Notes: generated by a model from the sequence alone, not told the origin. A stretch of DNA of 64,000 bases from Candidatus Saccharimonadota bacterium (GCA_013289705.1 JABCZM010000004.1:61037-125036), one strand, 5' to 3'. Shown: positions 53,763-61,684, counted from the stretch's first letter. Numbers and translations: made by a program.

Positions 53763-53869
53763 GCCCTCCAAACCCCCTAGCCAACAGATGTAAATCATGC
53801 TACAATCTCCCCTGTTCAGCTATCGGTTTACCCAGATTTCACTTCGGGGTAACGGGAAAATAATACCAA

Positions 53870-53946
53870 GGCGGCGTAGCTCAGTTGGTTAGAGCACGAG
53901 ACTCATAAGCTCGGGGTCACAAGTTCAAGTCTTGTCGCCGCTACCA
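53870..53946 (+). tRNA. tRNA-Met or tRNA-Ile2 (anticodon CAU)
   Basis: Cloverleaf GGCGGCG/CGCCGCT acceptor (G-U at the first pair), D arm GCTCAG...GAGC, anticodon loop CTCATAA (CAU), T arm ACAAG/CTTGT with TTCAAGT, encoded ACCA end. The 1-72 G-U pair and lack of GGG in the anticodon stem exclude the initiator. It could be elongator Met or lysidine-modified Ile2. A31-G39 in the anticodon stem is a mismatch. TACAAT (53801-53806) is a likely -10. Confidence 0.9.
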
Positions 53947-53978
53947 TTAGATTTTTAGTCAAACTAGTACTAAGTTTT

Positions 53979-54650
53979 TCAATTTATAACAATAGTCTGG
54001 ATTGCTTGTTCAACTGTTTTAAGATTATCGGCATCCCCAGCATTTTGCATGTACACAACACTTAGTTGCTTGCCGCTCGAAAGGTTAAAGACATATTGGT
54101 AAACTTTGTCACCTTTTGTAACCCCAGTAACCGTTTGAGTATATTCAATCGAGTACTTTGTACCCTTAACACTGCCTATGGAATAGTCAGTGGATGCTTC
54201 TGTACCAAACTGATTAGGCGACTGCCATTGCGGAGCAGCATACTGTTTATCCGTGAATGCGACATTGAACTTTTTCTGGTCACTAGCATAGGCACTGTCT
54301 GCGGTCGTGATTGTGGCTGGCGTGCTCGCTGCATACGTGAGATTGTCACCATTAAGCGTGTTGCCAGGGTAGTTAGTTAGTCCCCAACCATCAGGAATCT
54401 TTATACTGTACGCACCGCCGATGCTTTCAACTTGTGTCCACTTTGCGGTAGGATCAACAGTCTTAGTGGTAGCTGGTTTACTTGTTTGTTTAGTCGTAGT
54501 GCTCGTGGTAGCTGTAACGGCTGGGCTGGGTTTCTTATGGTGATTATAGATTACCAAACCAGTAACAATGATTAAGGCTACGGCTACTAGCACTACAACT
54601 AACTCGATTGTTCCGAAACCTGATTCAAGATTTTTATTCTTTTTCGCCAT
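53979..54650 (-). CDS. Pilin-like protein with PsbP-like outer domain
   Basis: A 223-residue protein with a class III leader: basic MAKKNKNLESG then FGTIELVVVLVAVALIIV, where G-F is the predicted cleavage site and Glu5 is present, as in type IV pilins. A Thr/Lys-rich linker (about 38-65) leads to an outer domain with GGAYSIKIPDGWGLTN and GTKYSIEYTQTVTGV, like PsbP-type domains. The start ATG 54650 was chosen over an upstream extension because it gives a proper leader. It is divergent from the next gene, which carries the same kind of outer domain. Confidence 0.72.
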   Translation of the reverse strand: MAKKNKNLESGFGTIELVVVLVAVALIIVTGLVIYNHHKKPSPAVTATTSTTTKQTSKPATTKTVDPTAKWTQVESIGGAYSIKIPDGWGLTNYPGNTLNGDNLTYAASTPATITTADSAYASDQKKFNVAFTDKQYAAPQWQSPNQFGTEASTDYSIGSVKGTKYSIEYTQTVTGVTKGDKVYQYVFNLSSGKQLSVVYMQNAGDADNLKTVEQAIQTIVIN

Positions 54651-54756
54651 GCTTTGAATATAGCTTAATCGGTATCTTCTGGCAATAACATGGAATGCTT
54701 GCAATAGCAGTCTGCTTAAATTAAGCTGAAGGCATAAGCATAAAGGCTGCTCATAC

Positions 54757-55422
54757 ATGCTAGTTATCAAGAATAGGCACATAAGTTTAAAAACTGTTCA
54801 GCTAATTGTGTTGGCAGTCGGAATAGGCGTTATTGGTACAGCTGGATTAGTGTTCCAGCACAACAGAGTCAAACCCTCTCATGTAACAGTTAATCTCGAC
54901 ACAGCTACCGTAACTCCACAAACGACCACGTCGGCAGAGACCAACAATACAGCACTACCTGTCGATGCCTTACCGGTATACAGTAATACGGCCTACGGCT
55001 TTAGCTACAGCTACCCAGCGAGTTGGATACCTTCCAGCGATGTCAACAATGACCCTAAGACCAGCGCAACAAGACAGGAATTTGGCACGGGTCTAGGATT
55101 TAAGGCGAGTGCAAAGAATTCTGGAACCGTCGAGGTTGAAATATTGGATGAGTCTTTGCAGGCTGCTGCAGATTGGTACGATCAATACTACGCTCAGACA
55201 CCCATCAAAGTTAATAAGACGGAGACTCCTCTAAAAGACAGGCAATCTGTGCAATACGACTTTGTCGCTCCTACTTACGAGAGTAAGCAGTACCTCCTTG
55301 AGGTAGGCTCCAAGACTTACGTATTTTCTAGTGTAAACGAATCCACAAATGTTAGTACATCGCCAAGTTATTGGTCGGACTTTGATAACACATTCACTTC
55401 ACTAACAATACAGGGTAAATAA
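54757..55422 (+). CDS. Membrane-anchored PsbP-like protein
   Basis: A 221-residue protein with one N-terminal membrane helix (about 12-32), a Thr-rich linker and an outer domain containing AYGFSYSYPASWIPSSD (about 80-96) and QSVQYDFVAPTYESKQYLL, the pattern of PsbP/DUF1795-like domains. It overlaps the M23/FG-GAP gene by one base (TAATG), so the two are co-translated; a joint surface role is likely. The upstream gene on the other strand encodes a third related domain. Confidence 0.68.
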   Translation: MLVIKNRHISLKTVQLIVLAVGIGVIGTAGLVFQHNRVKPSHVTVNLDTATVTPQTTTSAETNNTALPVDALPVYSNTAYGFSYSYPASWIPSSDVNNDPKTSATRQEFGTGLGFKASAKNSGTVEVEILDESLQAAADWYDQYYAQTPIKVNKTETPLKDRQSVQYDFVAPTYESKQYLLEVGSKTYVFSSVNESTNVSTSPSYWSDFDNTFTSLTIQGK

Positions 55423-57170
55423 TGCGGAAAAATATACACGAGGAAGCAGCTTTCCCCCATTTATCAAGGATTAATACCGAGTTATTATCTACTCTGAAAG
55501 TCTGTTTTCTAATACTGATTGGCTCAGGTCTCTTTGTTGGTCAGGCCAGTGCTTCTCAAGCGCTTATTGGAATGCCTTTGACTGGCAAGTGGGCATATAA
55601 TGCTTTGGTTAGTCCGCCCTATACTGACTCTAATTCGAGTCACCCCAGCGTCCACCACACTCCAGGAGGAGGAGATTGGGCTACAGACGTTTACGCCGCT
55701 GAAGGCACAGCTGTAAAGTTAGATGTAACTTACCCAACATCGGGGGTCACATTTAGCTGGAAAACAACCTCGACTACATGCGGGCAGAGTACAGGTGTTA
55801 ATGTAATCGTAGCCGGAACGACGGTTGGATGGTTGTACTTTGCTCACCTTAATAGTGCAGTTACGAGCGGTACTATCACTAACGGGATGACACTTGGAAC
55901 CGTGCATGACTGGGGAGGTTGCAATCCTGGCGTGCATGTACACATAGAGTCTAAGAATAGCTCTAACTACTCGTGCTATGTTGACAACGGCCAGCCGGGC
56001 GTGACACTGAACTACGGCGCAAACTTTGGTGTGCTTGACTCAAGTAATTCGGGTGCCCAACAGGCCTGTGCAAGTGTTCCTACTAATACCCCCAGAATCT
56101 CAAATGCCACTGGGTACGATGGTGACTCATACTCGGATCTTGGACTCATACAAAAAACATCAGATGGTGGCATGGGCGTGAGTGCCGCGTATGGCAACTA
56201 CGGCACGCCATTCCAGACGGTTCAAGGGCTGAGGACTCTGCCGGGTACAGCGGGATGGGATTGGACAAAAGTTAAAATTGCGTCTGGCTACTTTAATAGT
56301 GATTCGTATAAAGATATCGCTCTAGTCCATCAACTGTCTGATGACGGTGCAGATATCCATATCTTGTATGGAGGCTCTACGCCTTTTAGCTATACTACGA
56401 CTTTTGCCAAACACTTGCTCGCTTCAGACGGCTGGCATTGGTCACAGCTAAAAGTAGACGCCGGAGACTACAATGCTGACGGGTATTCAGACCTGGCGCT
56501 AGTACAGAAGAACTCTGATGGCGGCATGGGAGTAAGTATTGCATATGGGAGCTCTGGCACTCCATTCCAAACTGTTCAGGGTGTAAGAACACTCTTAGGA
56601 AGTGATGGCTGGAGCTGGGATAAAGTAAAGTTGGCTTCGGGTCGATTCAACTCGGATGCTTACGAGGATCTTGCCCTACTGCATCAACTGCCGGACGACG
56701 GTATGGATATCCACATTTTATATGGAGGCTCTACGCCTTTTAGCTATACTACGACTTTTGCGAAAAACCTTCCTGCTTCGGACGGGTGGCAGTGGAGTAA
56801 CCTCAAAATTGAATCCGGCAACTACAATGGCGATGGCTACTCAGACCTGGCGCTAGTACAGAAAAGCTCTGACGGTGGCATGGGCGTGAGCATAGCATAC
56901 GGTAACTATGGTACCCCTTTCCAGACCGTACAAGGCGTGAGAACCCTTCCGGCAAGTAGTGGTTGGAGCTATGATAAAGTACTGCTATCTTCGGGATACT
57001 ATAATAGCGACGATTACGAAGATCTTGTAATGGTTCACGGACTCTCAGACGATGGCGCAGATCTACACGTGCTTTATGGAGGATATCCACCATTTAGTTA
57101 CTCGACAACCTTTGCTAAGCATCTTCTTGCATCGGATGGATGGCAGTGGAGTCTGTTAAAGGTAGAGTGA
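55422..57170 (+). CDS. Secreted M23-like peptidase domain with FG-GAP repeats
   Basis: A 582-residue exported protein. Residues about 20-48 form a signal peptide or anchor (VCFLILIGSGLFVGQASA). Residues about 50-200 resemble LytM/M23 zinc endopeptidases: HTPGGGDWATDVYA (His and Asp ligands), GWLYFAHL and HVHIE (HxH). Residues about 225-582 hold FG-GAP (integrin-like beta-propeller) repeats in three pairs of about 118 residues, each with Ca-binding loops such as YNADGYSDLAL and YNGDGYSDLAL. Such proteins hydrolyse peptidoglycan and bind surfaces; action on host or own wall is inference. Tandem terminators follow. Confidence 0.78.
   Translation: MRKNIHEEAAFPHLSRINTELLSTLKVCFLILIGSGLFVGQASASQALIGMPLTGKWAYNALVSPPYTDSNSSHPSVHHTPGGGDWATDVYAAEGTAVKLDVTYPTSGVTFSWKTTSTTCGQSTGVNVIVAGTTVGWLYFAHLNSAVTSGTITNGMTLGTVHDWGGCNPGVHVHIESKNSSNYSCYVDNGQPGVTLNYGANFGVLDSSNSGAQQACASVPTNTPRISNATGYDGDSYSDLGLIQKTSDGGMGVSAAYGNYGTPFQTVQGLRTLPGTAGWDWTKVKIASGYFNSDSYKDIALVHQLSDDGADIHILYGGSTPFSYTTTFAKHLLASDGWHWSQLKVDAGDYNADGYSDLALVQKNSDGGMGVSIAYGSSGTPFQTVQGVRTLLGSDGWSWDKVKLASGRFNSDAYEDLALLHQLPDDGMDIHILYGGSTPFSYTTTFAKNLPASDGWQWSNLKIESGNYNGDGYSDLALVQKSSDGGMGVSIAYGNYGTPFQTVQGVRTLPASSGWSYDKVLLSSGYYNSDDYEDLVMVHGLSDDGADLHVLYGGYPPFSYSTTFAKHLLASDGWQWSLLKVE
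56098..57167 (+). repeat. FG-GAP repeat region with recent internal duplication
   Basis: Three 354-bp units encode paired FG-GAP repeats. A 41-bp block is identical at 56367-56407 and 56721-56761, exactly 354 bp apart, and neighbouring stretches (e.g. tcagacctggcgctagtacagaa) are also shared, indicating recent expansion or conversion. Confidence 0.8.
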
Positions 57171-57321
57171 GTTTATTCAGTCTCAGAGGTTTAAGTACAC
57201 CTGCTTAAGCTAGCCCCCGATAATGCTTATCGTACATAGTCACGATTTGAGACATGCTAATCAGTTCAGTCTTTATAACGTTCCAAGTAGTCCTATCGAT
57301 GGCTACCAAATCAGAATTTTC
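57171..57321. other. Gap after the M23/FG-GAP gene
   Basis: Part of a 624-bp gap (57171-57794) which also holds two terminators and two small ORFs. On the minus strand a stop-free frame ends at 57205 and reads like protein (AIDRTTWNVIKTELISM), but it has no convincing start and runs into the terminators. It may be a gene remnant. Confidence 0.3.
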
Positions 57322-57346
57322 AGCCTCTTCGGAGGCTATTTTCTTT
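57322..57346 (+). terminator. UUCG-loop terminator
   Basis: AGCCTC (57322-57327), TTCG loop, GAGGCT (57332-57337), then ATTTTCTTTT. First of two tandem terminators for the M23/FG-GAP transcript. Confidence 0.7.
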
Positions 57347-57353
57347 TCTATAC

Positions 57354-57385
57354 AAAAAGGTCCAAGGAAATCCTTGGACCTTTTT
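57354..57385. terminator. Bidirectional intrinsic terminator
   Basis: A 15-bp perfect stem with two-base loop: AAAAAGGTCCAAGGA (57354-57368) pairs with its complement at 57371-57385, flanked by A and T runs so that it works on both strands. It ends the plus-strand M23 gene and the minus-strand micro-operon. Confidence 0.92.
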
Positions 57386-57402
57386 AGTAAAATTATTACC
57401 CG

Positions 57403-57531
57403 CTAATGCACTTTTATGTGATGCGGATGTTTGGCTTTTGCCATTTTTGCCGTTGTTGCTAGTGGAGTCCTAAAGTAGATTTGCTTCAATAGAACTAACT
57501 GTTCTGGGGGCACGATGTCTTGTATAAGCAT
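57403..57531 (-). CDS. 42-residue small ORF, second gene of micro-operon
   Basis: Reads MLIQDIVPPEQLVLLKQIYF then a basic, His-rich tail ending HPHHIKVH. GAGG eight bases upstream of ATG 57531 is a suitable ribosome site, located in the end of the preceding small ORF. It begins four bases after that ORF's stop. The bidirectional terminator follows 18 bp later. No homology recognised. Confidence 0.62.
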   Translation of the reverse strand: MLIQDIVPPEQLVLLKQIYFRTPLATTAKMAKAKHPHHIKVH

Positions 57532-57535
57532 CTAT

Positions 57536-57634
57536 TTAACCTCGAAACAATCGTTTTAACACACTGTCTAGGCTGATGATATCTTGATTTGTTGTTGCGG
57601 CAAATTCAAATGCCAAACCACTCTTCGTCTTCAT
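57536..57634 (-). CDS. 32-residue small ORF, first gene of micro-operon
   Basis: Reads MKTKSGLAFEFAATTNQDII then SLDSVLKRLFRG. AAGGAT lies about eight bases before ATG 57634. A near-perfect promoter sits about 70 bp upstream. The sequence is amphipathic with a basic end. It may be a peptide, a leader peptide or a peptide precursor; no known family fits. Confidence 0.65.
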   Translation of the reverse strand: MKTKSGLAFEFAATTNQDIISLDSVLKRLFRG

Positions 57635-57685
57635 AAGTTTTTATCCTTTTTCTTTTATTTCACTTTTATCTTTTGGGCTATTTGT

Positions 57686-57697
57686 TTGAGATCTCAA
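57686..57697. promoter_or_regulatory. Palindrome at the micro-operon transcription start
   Basis: TTGAGATCTCAA, a perfect 12-bp palindrome lying at about +2 to +13 of the predicted transcript. Candidate operator for a repressor, or a 5' mRNA hairpin. Confidence 0.5.
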
Positions 57698-57705
57698 CAG
57701 TTCAT

Positions 57706-57733
57706 ATTATACATATGTTTGCTTATTTGTCAA
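57706..57733 (-). promoter_or_regulatory. Consensus promoter of the micro-operon
   Basis: TTGACA (complement of 57728-57733) and TATAAT (complement of 57706-57711), both perfect, spaced by 16 bp. The strongest sigma-70-type promoter seen in the window. Confidence 0.85.
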
Positions 57734-57794
57734 TGTAGTTGTATTTTAAATAGTAGCTTCCTGAGTAGTAATCTATGGTGCAGCTAGTATTTCC

Positions 57795-59312
57795 TTAATA
57801 GCCCGAAAATGCGTCAGTAATGATACGTCGACGTTTGACACCCATTTTTTGCAGATTTGATTTATAGGCATCAACCATGGGAGGCGGACCGGATATATAG
57901 AAAGTGCGATCACGGTAGTCGGGCACAGTTTTTTCGATTGCTTCGGGTGTGAGGCGACCAGTCAGGCCTGTCCATGACGCAGGAATAGTTTCGGCACTCA
58001 GTATTGGCACGGTTTGGACACCGTGGTCTTTGGCGTCTTGCCATAGCTCGCGGTAGCTCAGTTCGGATGAGTCAGCAATCAAATAAAACAGTACTATGTC
58101 GGTTTGCTGATTTTTGTCGACCACGTACTTGATCATGCTGCGGAAGGGTGTGATACCGATGCCACCGGCAATAAAGACCAGCTTTTGCTTGGGTTTGCGG
58201 GGCAATACAAAACTGCCGGCAAGCTGGCCAGCTGTTAAACTATCACCCGGCTCCATAGCTTTGAGAGCTTTTTTAAAACTACTGGACGGCTCATAGAATT
58301 TAACGCCCAGATGCACTGTTTCCTCTGTTGGTGAAGATGCAATTGTAAAAGTACGGCGATTACCTCGACTATCTGAATGTTTGTGTGGCAGTGTCCAGGC
58401 AAAGTACTGACCAGCCAGGAACGTTGGCTTGCGGTCTGGTGTAAATTCGTAATCATAGACATGTTCGGACAGCTGGTGTTTTTCTTTTAGCTTCAGTCGA
58501 AGAGCATACTTGGGACTCAAGACATACGCAAACAAGTTGCCCAGGCAGAGTGAAAGTTCGGCAGTTATAGAAACTGAGCCAAGCCGAAGCTGGCTCGCCG
58601 CCAAGGCCCCAACCAGTAGACCGTACACCATCTGCTGATGAACACGCGGCGGCATAGTGGCCGGTTCGGTGAGCATAACGCCACCCAAGAATACTAATGG
58701 TGACGAAGTTATGGCCTGGGCAATACCGCTGCCGACTGCCTGATGCCGATCGAGCGCCAAGATGATAATGGCCACCATACTCGCGAGCAAGAAGCTAGCC
58801 AACAATCGAAAACGACGAACCTTGCGCACAATTAACAAACCAAATATAACCGTGAACGGCAACATAACCGTACTGCCAATCCACCAGGTTGCCTGCACCA
58901 AACCGAGCAGCGCCACCACAACCGCACCCGCAGCGGCCGGATTATAAATATGTTTGCGGTGCCAGGCAAGAAAGTATTTTGAAACAATGGCAATTACACC
59001 TGCCAAAAATACGGCCAGTGCTCGACTCGTTGTTGTCGCCGGTGGCAAAATACAAAATAATATCAGCGTGGTAATCAATGCCGACTCAACATTGTGGGCG
59101 GCATTAAACAGATAGGCGAGCAGCCGGTTCATGCCATAACAAGCTACCAACAATAACACGAGCGATATCAGCATGCCCTTGGCTGACAACGTCAATGTAT
59201 CCGTTAGGCTAAATAAAAATGCCAGTCCAACAATAATGCTCAAGCCATAGACCATCAGCCGGTACATCGTTATATCGTTGAGTAGGGCGTCGATACTGCG
59301 GAGTGGTTTCAT
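57795..59312 (-). CDS. RnfD/NqrB-like membrane domain fused to FNR-type reductase
   Basis: A 505-residue redox protein. The N-terminal half (about 1-270) has about nine to ten membrane helices with the RnfD/NqrB motif HIYNPAAAGAVVVAL. The C-terminal half (about 275-505) is a ferredoxin-NADP-reductase fold: RRTFTIASSP (flavin), FVLPRKPKQKLVFIAGGIGITPF (about 370-392) and FYISGPPPMVDAYKS (nucleotide binding, near 475). It likely takes electrons from NAD(P)H across the membrane to a flavinylated outer protein. The gene follows apbE by 15 bp. The fusion is rare in classic Rnf/Nqr complexes but known in flavinylation gene clusters. Confidence 0.85.
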   Translation of the reverse strand: MKPLRSIDALLNDITMYRLMVYGLSIIVGLAFLFSLTDTLTLSAKGMLISLVLLLVACYGMNRLLAYLFNAAHNVESALITTLILFCILPPATTTSRALAVFLAGVIAIVSKYFLAWHRKHIYNPAAAGAVVVALLGLVQATWWIGSTVMLPFTVIFGLLIVRKVRRFRLLASFLLASMVAIIILALDRHQAVGSGIAQAITSSPLVFLGGVMLTEPATMPPRVHQQMVYGLLVGALAASQLRLGSVSITAELSLCLGNLFAYVLSPKYALRLKLKEKHQLSEHVYDYEFTPDRKPTFLAGQYFAWTLPHKHSDSRGNRRTFTIASSPTEETVHLGVKFYEPSSSFKKALKAMEPGDSLTAGQLAGSFVLPRKPKQKLVFIAGGIGITPFRSMIKYVVDKNQQTDIVLFYLIADSSELSYRELWQDAKDHGVQTVPILSAETIPASWTGLTGRLTPEAIEKTVPDYRDRTFYISGPPPMVDAYKSNLQKMGVKRRRIITDAFSGY

Positions 59313-59327
59313 GCAAGAAGTCCTTAG

Positions 59328-60230
59328 TTATTCACTAAAAAATTTACCCGGAAAGTTGGCCGAATATTCAAGCTGGGCGTTTGAGCGCAACAGTGCATAC
59401 TCAAAAGTATAGCGCTTGTAGAGCGTAGTTGCTGAAGTAAAAAAGAGCGCCGTGGCAAGCGCGTCTGCTAGCAAAGCACTGTCGGCGACCACCCAGAGTG
59501 CCCGAATATGCTCTAGCGAACGCAATAAATGGGGGTCAATAATATGATTATAGGCTCCCCAAGCCCGTCTATTACCACTCGAACCGCAAATGCTTTGATC
59601 GTGAATATCGGCCACGCCAATTACCTGTTTTGGATTATCCGGATCCTCTAAGCCAATTTTTAGGATTTCGTCGCCAGGCGTTTGGTGCAACATGTCGCCG
59701 CCGGCATCAATACAGAAATTGTTAATCCCCCGTGCTGCCAGCAGATTTCCGATAATATCCACCAGGTAGCCTTTGCCCGCCGCGCCCAAATCGAGCAGTG
59801 CCGGTTTTTTGAGCTGCAACGACGGAAAATTATACACCAGCACATCGTCCCATGCTGGCGGCGTTTTTAGTTCACCTGGCTTCAACGAATAGTTGGCATC
59901 GTAGCCCGCATCAACTAACGTCTGACCAATAAGCGGTGTCATTGCGCCGTCGGTCATGTCGTAAAGCTCGTGGTACAGATCAAAAAGCAGCTGGGCATCA
60001 TCTGGCAACACATAGTCACCTGATTTTTGAGCCATTTGTGAAATCAACGAATCGTTCCGAAACCGTGAATAATGCCGATCGAACACTTCAATGCGAGCAC
60101 CAACGGCTTGCTGGACTTCAGCCAATACACCACCAGCCAAAGACGCATATATCTCTATCTCCCACTTTGTACCTATGGCATCAAAGCTAAAACTACGACT
60201 GGGCTTGGGTTCTGATCTTGGTAAGGGCAT
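59328..60230 (-). CDS. apbE: ApbE-family FAD:protein FMN transferase
   Basis: Covalently attaches FMN from FAD to Thr/Ser of FMN_bind domains. The 300-residue protein has FDAIGTKWEIEIYA (about 16-29), FDRHYSRFRNDSLIS (about 50-64), GAMTPLIGQTLVDAGY, LLDLGAAGKGYLVDII (about 145-160, FAD/Mg binding), CIDAGGDMLHQ and YNHIIDPH (about 235-242). No signal peptide or lipobox is visible, so its side of action is uncertain. It overlaps the FMN-binding gene by 38 bases and lies in the same operon. Confidence 0.9.
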   Translation of the reverse strand: MPLPRSEPKPSRSFSFDAIGTKWEIEIYASLAGGVLAEVQQAVGARIEVFDRHYSRFRNDSLISQMAQKSGDYVLPDDAQLLFDLYHELYDMTDGAMTPLIGQTLVDAGYDANYSLKPGELKTPPAWDDVLVYNFPSLQLKKPALLDLGAAGKGYLVDIIGNLLAARGINNFCIDAGGDMLHQTPGDEILKIGLEDPDNPKQVIGVADIHDQSICGSSGNRRAWGAYNHIIDPHLLRSLEHIRALWVVADSALLADALATALFFTSATTLYKRYTFEYALLRSNAQLEYSANFPGKFFSE

Positions 60231-60678
60231 TGTTGAATCCCTGTGATGTTAGCGACGAGCCCGAAACTCTAGAAAGTTTGATGTCACCGATGTTTTTGCC
60301 AACAACTTGAGTTTTGTAATTCTGGATAAAATCGGACTGATATTCTTTGGCCGTTAGGTCATTTGCCCCAGATTGAGCGCTGGAACTGCTCACCACACCG
60401 TTGGCCAGAGTAACGCTAATGGTGATACTTTCTGACCCACCAGGAGATTCGTAGTCGCCGGTTGCCTTGTAAGTGCCGTCTTTAAAGCCGCTTGGGCTGG
60501 CCGTCGTAGAGGTAGAAGTATCGGTTGTGGCCGGTTTGTTGACACTCGTAGCCACCATGGCACTATCGCTGGCAGTCTTTCGATGCGTATAGATAATCTC
60601 GCCAGTCGCAATCAAAGCAACTGCAAACAGAATCCCAAAGGCCGCAATTGTTTTCTGACTGTTTCGATTATCCGACAC
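60193..60678 (-). CDS. Membrane-anchored FMN-binding (flavinylated) protein
   Basis: A 161-residue protein with an N-terminal membrane helix (about 8-30) and a Thr/Ser linker followed by an FMN_bind domain: FKDGTYKATGDYESPGGSE (about 60-78), SITISVTLANGVVSSSSA and SRVSGSSLTSQGFNNALTK (about 133-151), where SGSSLTS is the flavin attachment motif. GTG 60678 was chosen as start since GAGGAG lies seven bases upstream; the longer frame would put that site inside the coding region. It is the first gene of the FMN-binding, apbE, RnfD-FNR operon. Upstream TACAAT (60705-60710 complement) is the likely -10. Confidence 0.87.
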   Translation of the reverse strand: MSDNRNSQKTIAAFGILFAVALIATGEIIYTHRKTASDSAMVATSVNKPATTDTSTSTTASPSGFKDGTYKATGDYESPGGSESITISVTLANGVVSSSSAQSGANDLTAKEYQSDFIQNYKTQVVGKNIGDIKLSRVSGSSLTSQGFNNALTKIRTQAQS

Positions 60679-60780
60679 GCAAACACTCCTCAATAACTAG
60701 GTAAATTGTACCATGCACCCAAAAACTTAGAATTATCTGGCAGCTTAATTATTGCATAGCAACCTGTGGAGGTAATTTTA

Positions 60781-60817
60781 TATATTCCTTGACAAGAATA
60801 TACAAGTGAACTATATT
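60781..60817 (+). promoter_or_regulatory. Promoter and probable operator of the arsR-like gene
   Basis: TTGACA (60789-60794), 17-bp spacer, TATATT (60812-60817). The inverted repeat TATATTC-N8-GAATATA (60781-60787, 60796-60802) covers the -35, and a third TATATTC lies at 60812-60818 over the -10. Probable ArsR autorepression site. Confidence 0.7.
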
Positions 60818-60823
60818 CAAATC

Positions 60824-61129
60824 ATGGACACGGCAACACTTACTGCTTTAGCTGAACCAAACCGATTGAAAATCGTTGAGCTATTGCGTGGGCAGCCATG
60901 CTCTGTGAACGAGGTTGCCCTTGCACTAAAGTTGCGGCAACCACAAGTATCCAAACATTTGCATACACTTGCCCAGGCAGGCTTGGTAACGATGCAGCCT
61001 GTTGCACAGCAGCGGATCTACACTCTCAAGCCAGAGCCCTTTTTGCGGCTAGAAGATTGGGCTAATTCGTTCCAGCAATATTGGACGCAACAACTGGATA
61101 ATTTAGAAAACCATTTAAAGAAAGGGTAA
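60824..61129 (+). CDS. ArsR-family transcriptional regulator
   Basis: Winged-helix repressor of 101 residues: LTALAEPNRLKIVELLRGQP, LRQPQVSKHLHTLAQAGLV (recognition helix) and QQRIYTLKPEPFLRLEDW. It lacks the CxC metal-binding motif of metal sensors and belongs to the SdpR-like type paired with AHSA1 proteins. The start is ATG 60824 rather than GTG 60806, because the -10 TATATT covers the latter and ends six bases before 60824. The AHSA1 gene follows five bases later. Confidence 0.88.
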   Translation: MDTATLTALAEPNRLKIVELLRGQPCSVNEVALALKLRQPQVSKHLHTLAQAGLVTMQPVAQQRIYTLKPEPFLRLEDWANSFQQYWTQQLDNLENHLKKG

Positions 61130-61134
61130 CTACT

Positions 61135-61596
61135 ATGAGCAATTATCAACCATTACACATCAGCCGAACATTCAAAGCACCACGCCAAGCAGTGTGGGAT
61201 GCCTGGACACAACCGGAACAGTTTAAGCAATGGTATATGCCCGCACCATTTAGCGTACCGTCGTGTGAGCTCGACGTTCGACCCGGTGGCCAATTACACG
61301 TCGATACGCAAGGACCAGACGGACTAATCATGCCCATGACCGGAGAGTTCAAATTCGTTGATGAACTAGCGAAACTAGTACTCACCAACTCACCGCTGGA
61401 TGCCGATGGCAATAAGCTATTCGAGGTACAACACACACTACTGTTTAGCGAAGCTGACGGTCAAACTACCCTCGATATAACGTCCGAGGTACTCTCGGCC
61501 GGCCCAAATGCCGATCAGTTCTTAAGTGGCATGGAGCCAGGCCTCAACCAAGCTCTCGACCAGCTTTCAGATCTTTTAGACCCACAAAGTAGTTAG
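61135..61596 (+). CDS. SRPBCC/AHSA1-domain protein
   Basis: Small-ligand-binding START-like fold of 153 residues. It begins PLHISRTFKAPRQAVWDAWTQPEQFKQWYMPA, the AHSA1 signature, and has CELDVRPGGQLHV and the C-terminal SGMEPGLNQALDQLSDLL. ArsR-AHSA1 pairs are widespread, usually with unknown ligands. Ribosome site is AAAGGG just upstream of the ATG. The pair forms one operon. Confidence 0.87.
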   Translation: MSNYQPLHISRTFKAPRQAVWDAWTQPEQFKQWYMPAPFSVPSCELDVRPGGQLHVDTQGPDGLIMPMTGEFKFVDELAKLVLTNSPLDADGNKLFEVQHTLLFSEADGQTTLDITSEVLSAGPNADQFLSGMEPGLNQALDQLSDLLDPQSS

Positions 61597-61684
61597 ATAG
61601 ATCACCTGATACAAAGAAATAGAATAGCGCACCTGAGTGCATGCAAAGTAGAAGCATAGCAACCTTATAGCCTATACTGGTAGG

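Noticed and set aside
57205..57345. Stop-free minus-strand frame reading AIDRTTWNVIKTELISM
   Set aside because: Coding-like composition but no usable start and interrupted by the tandem terminators; kept as a possible remnant only.
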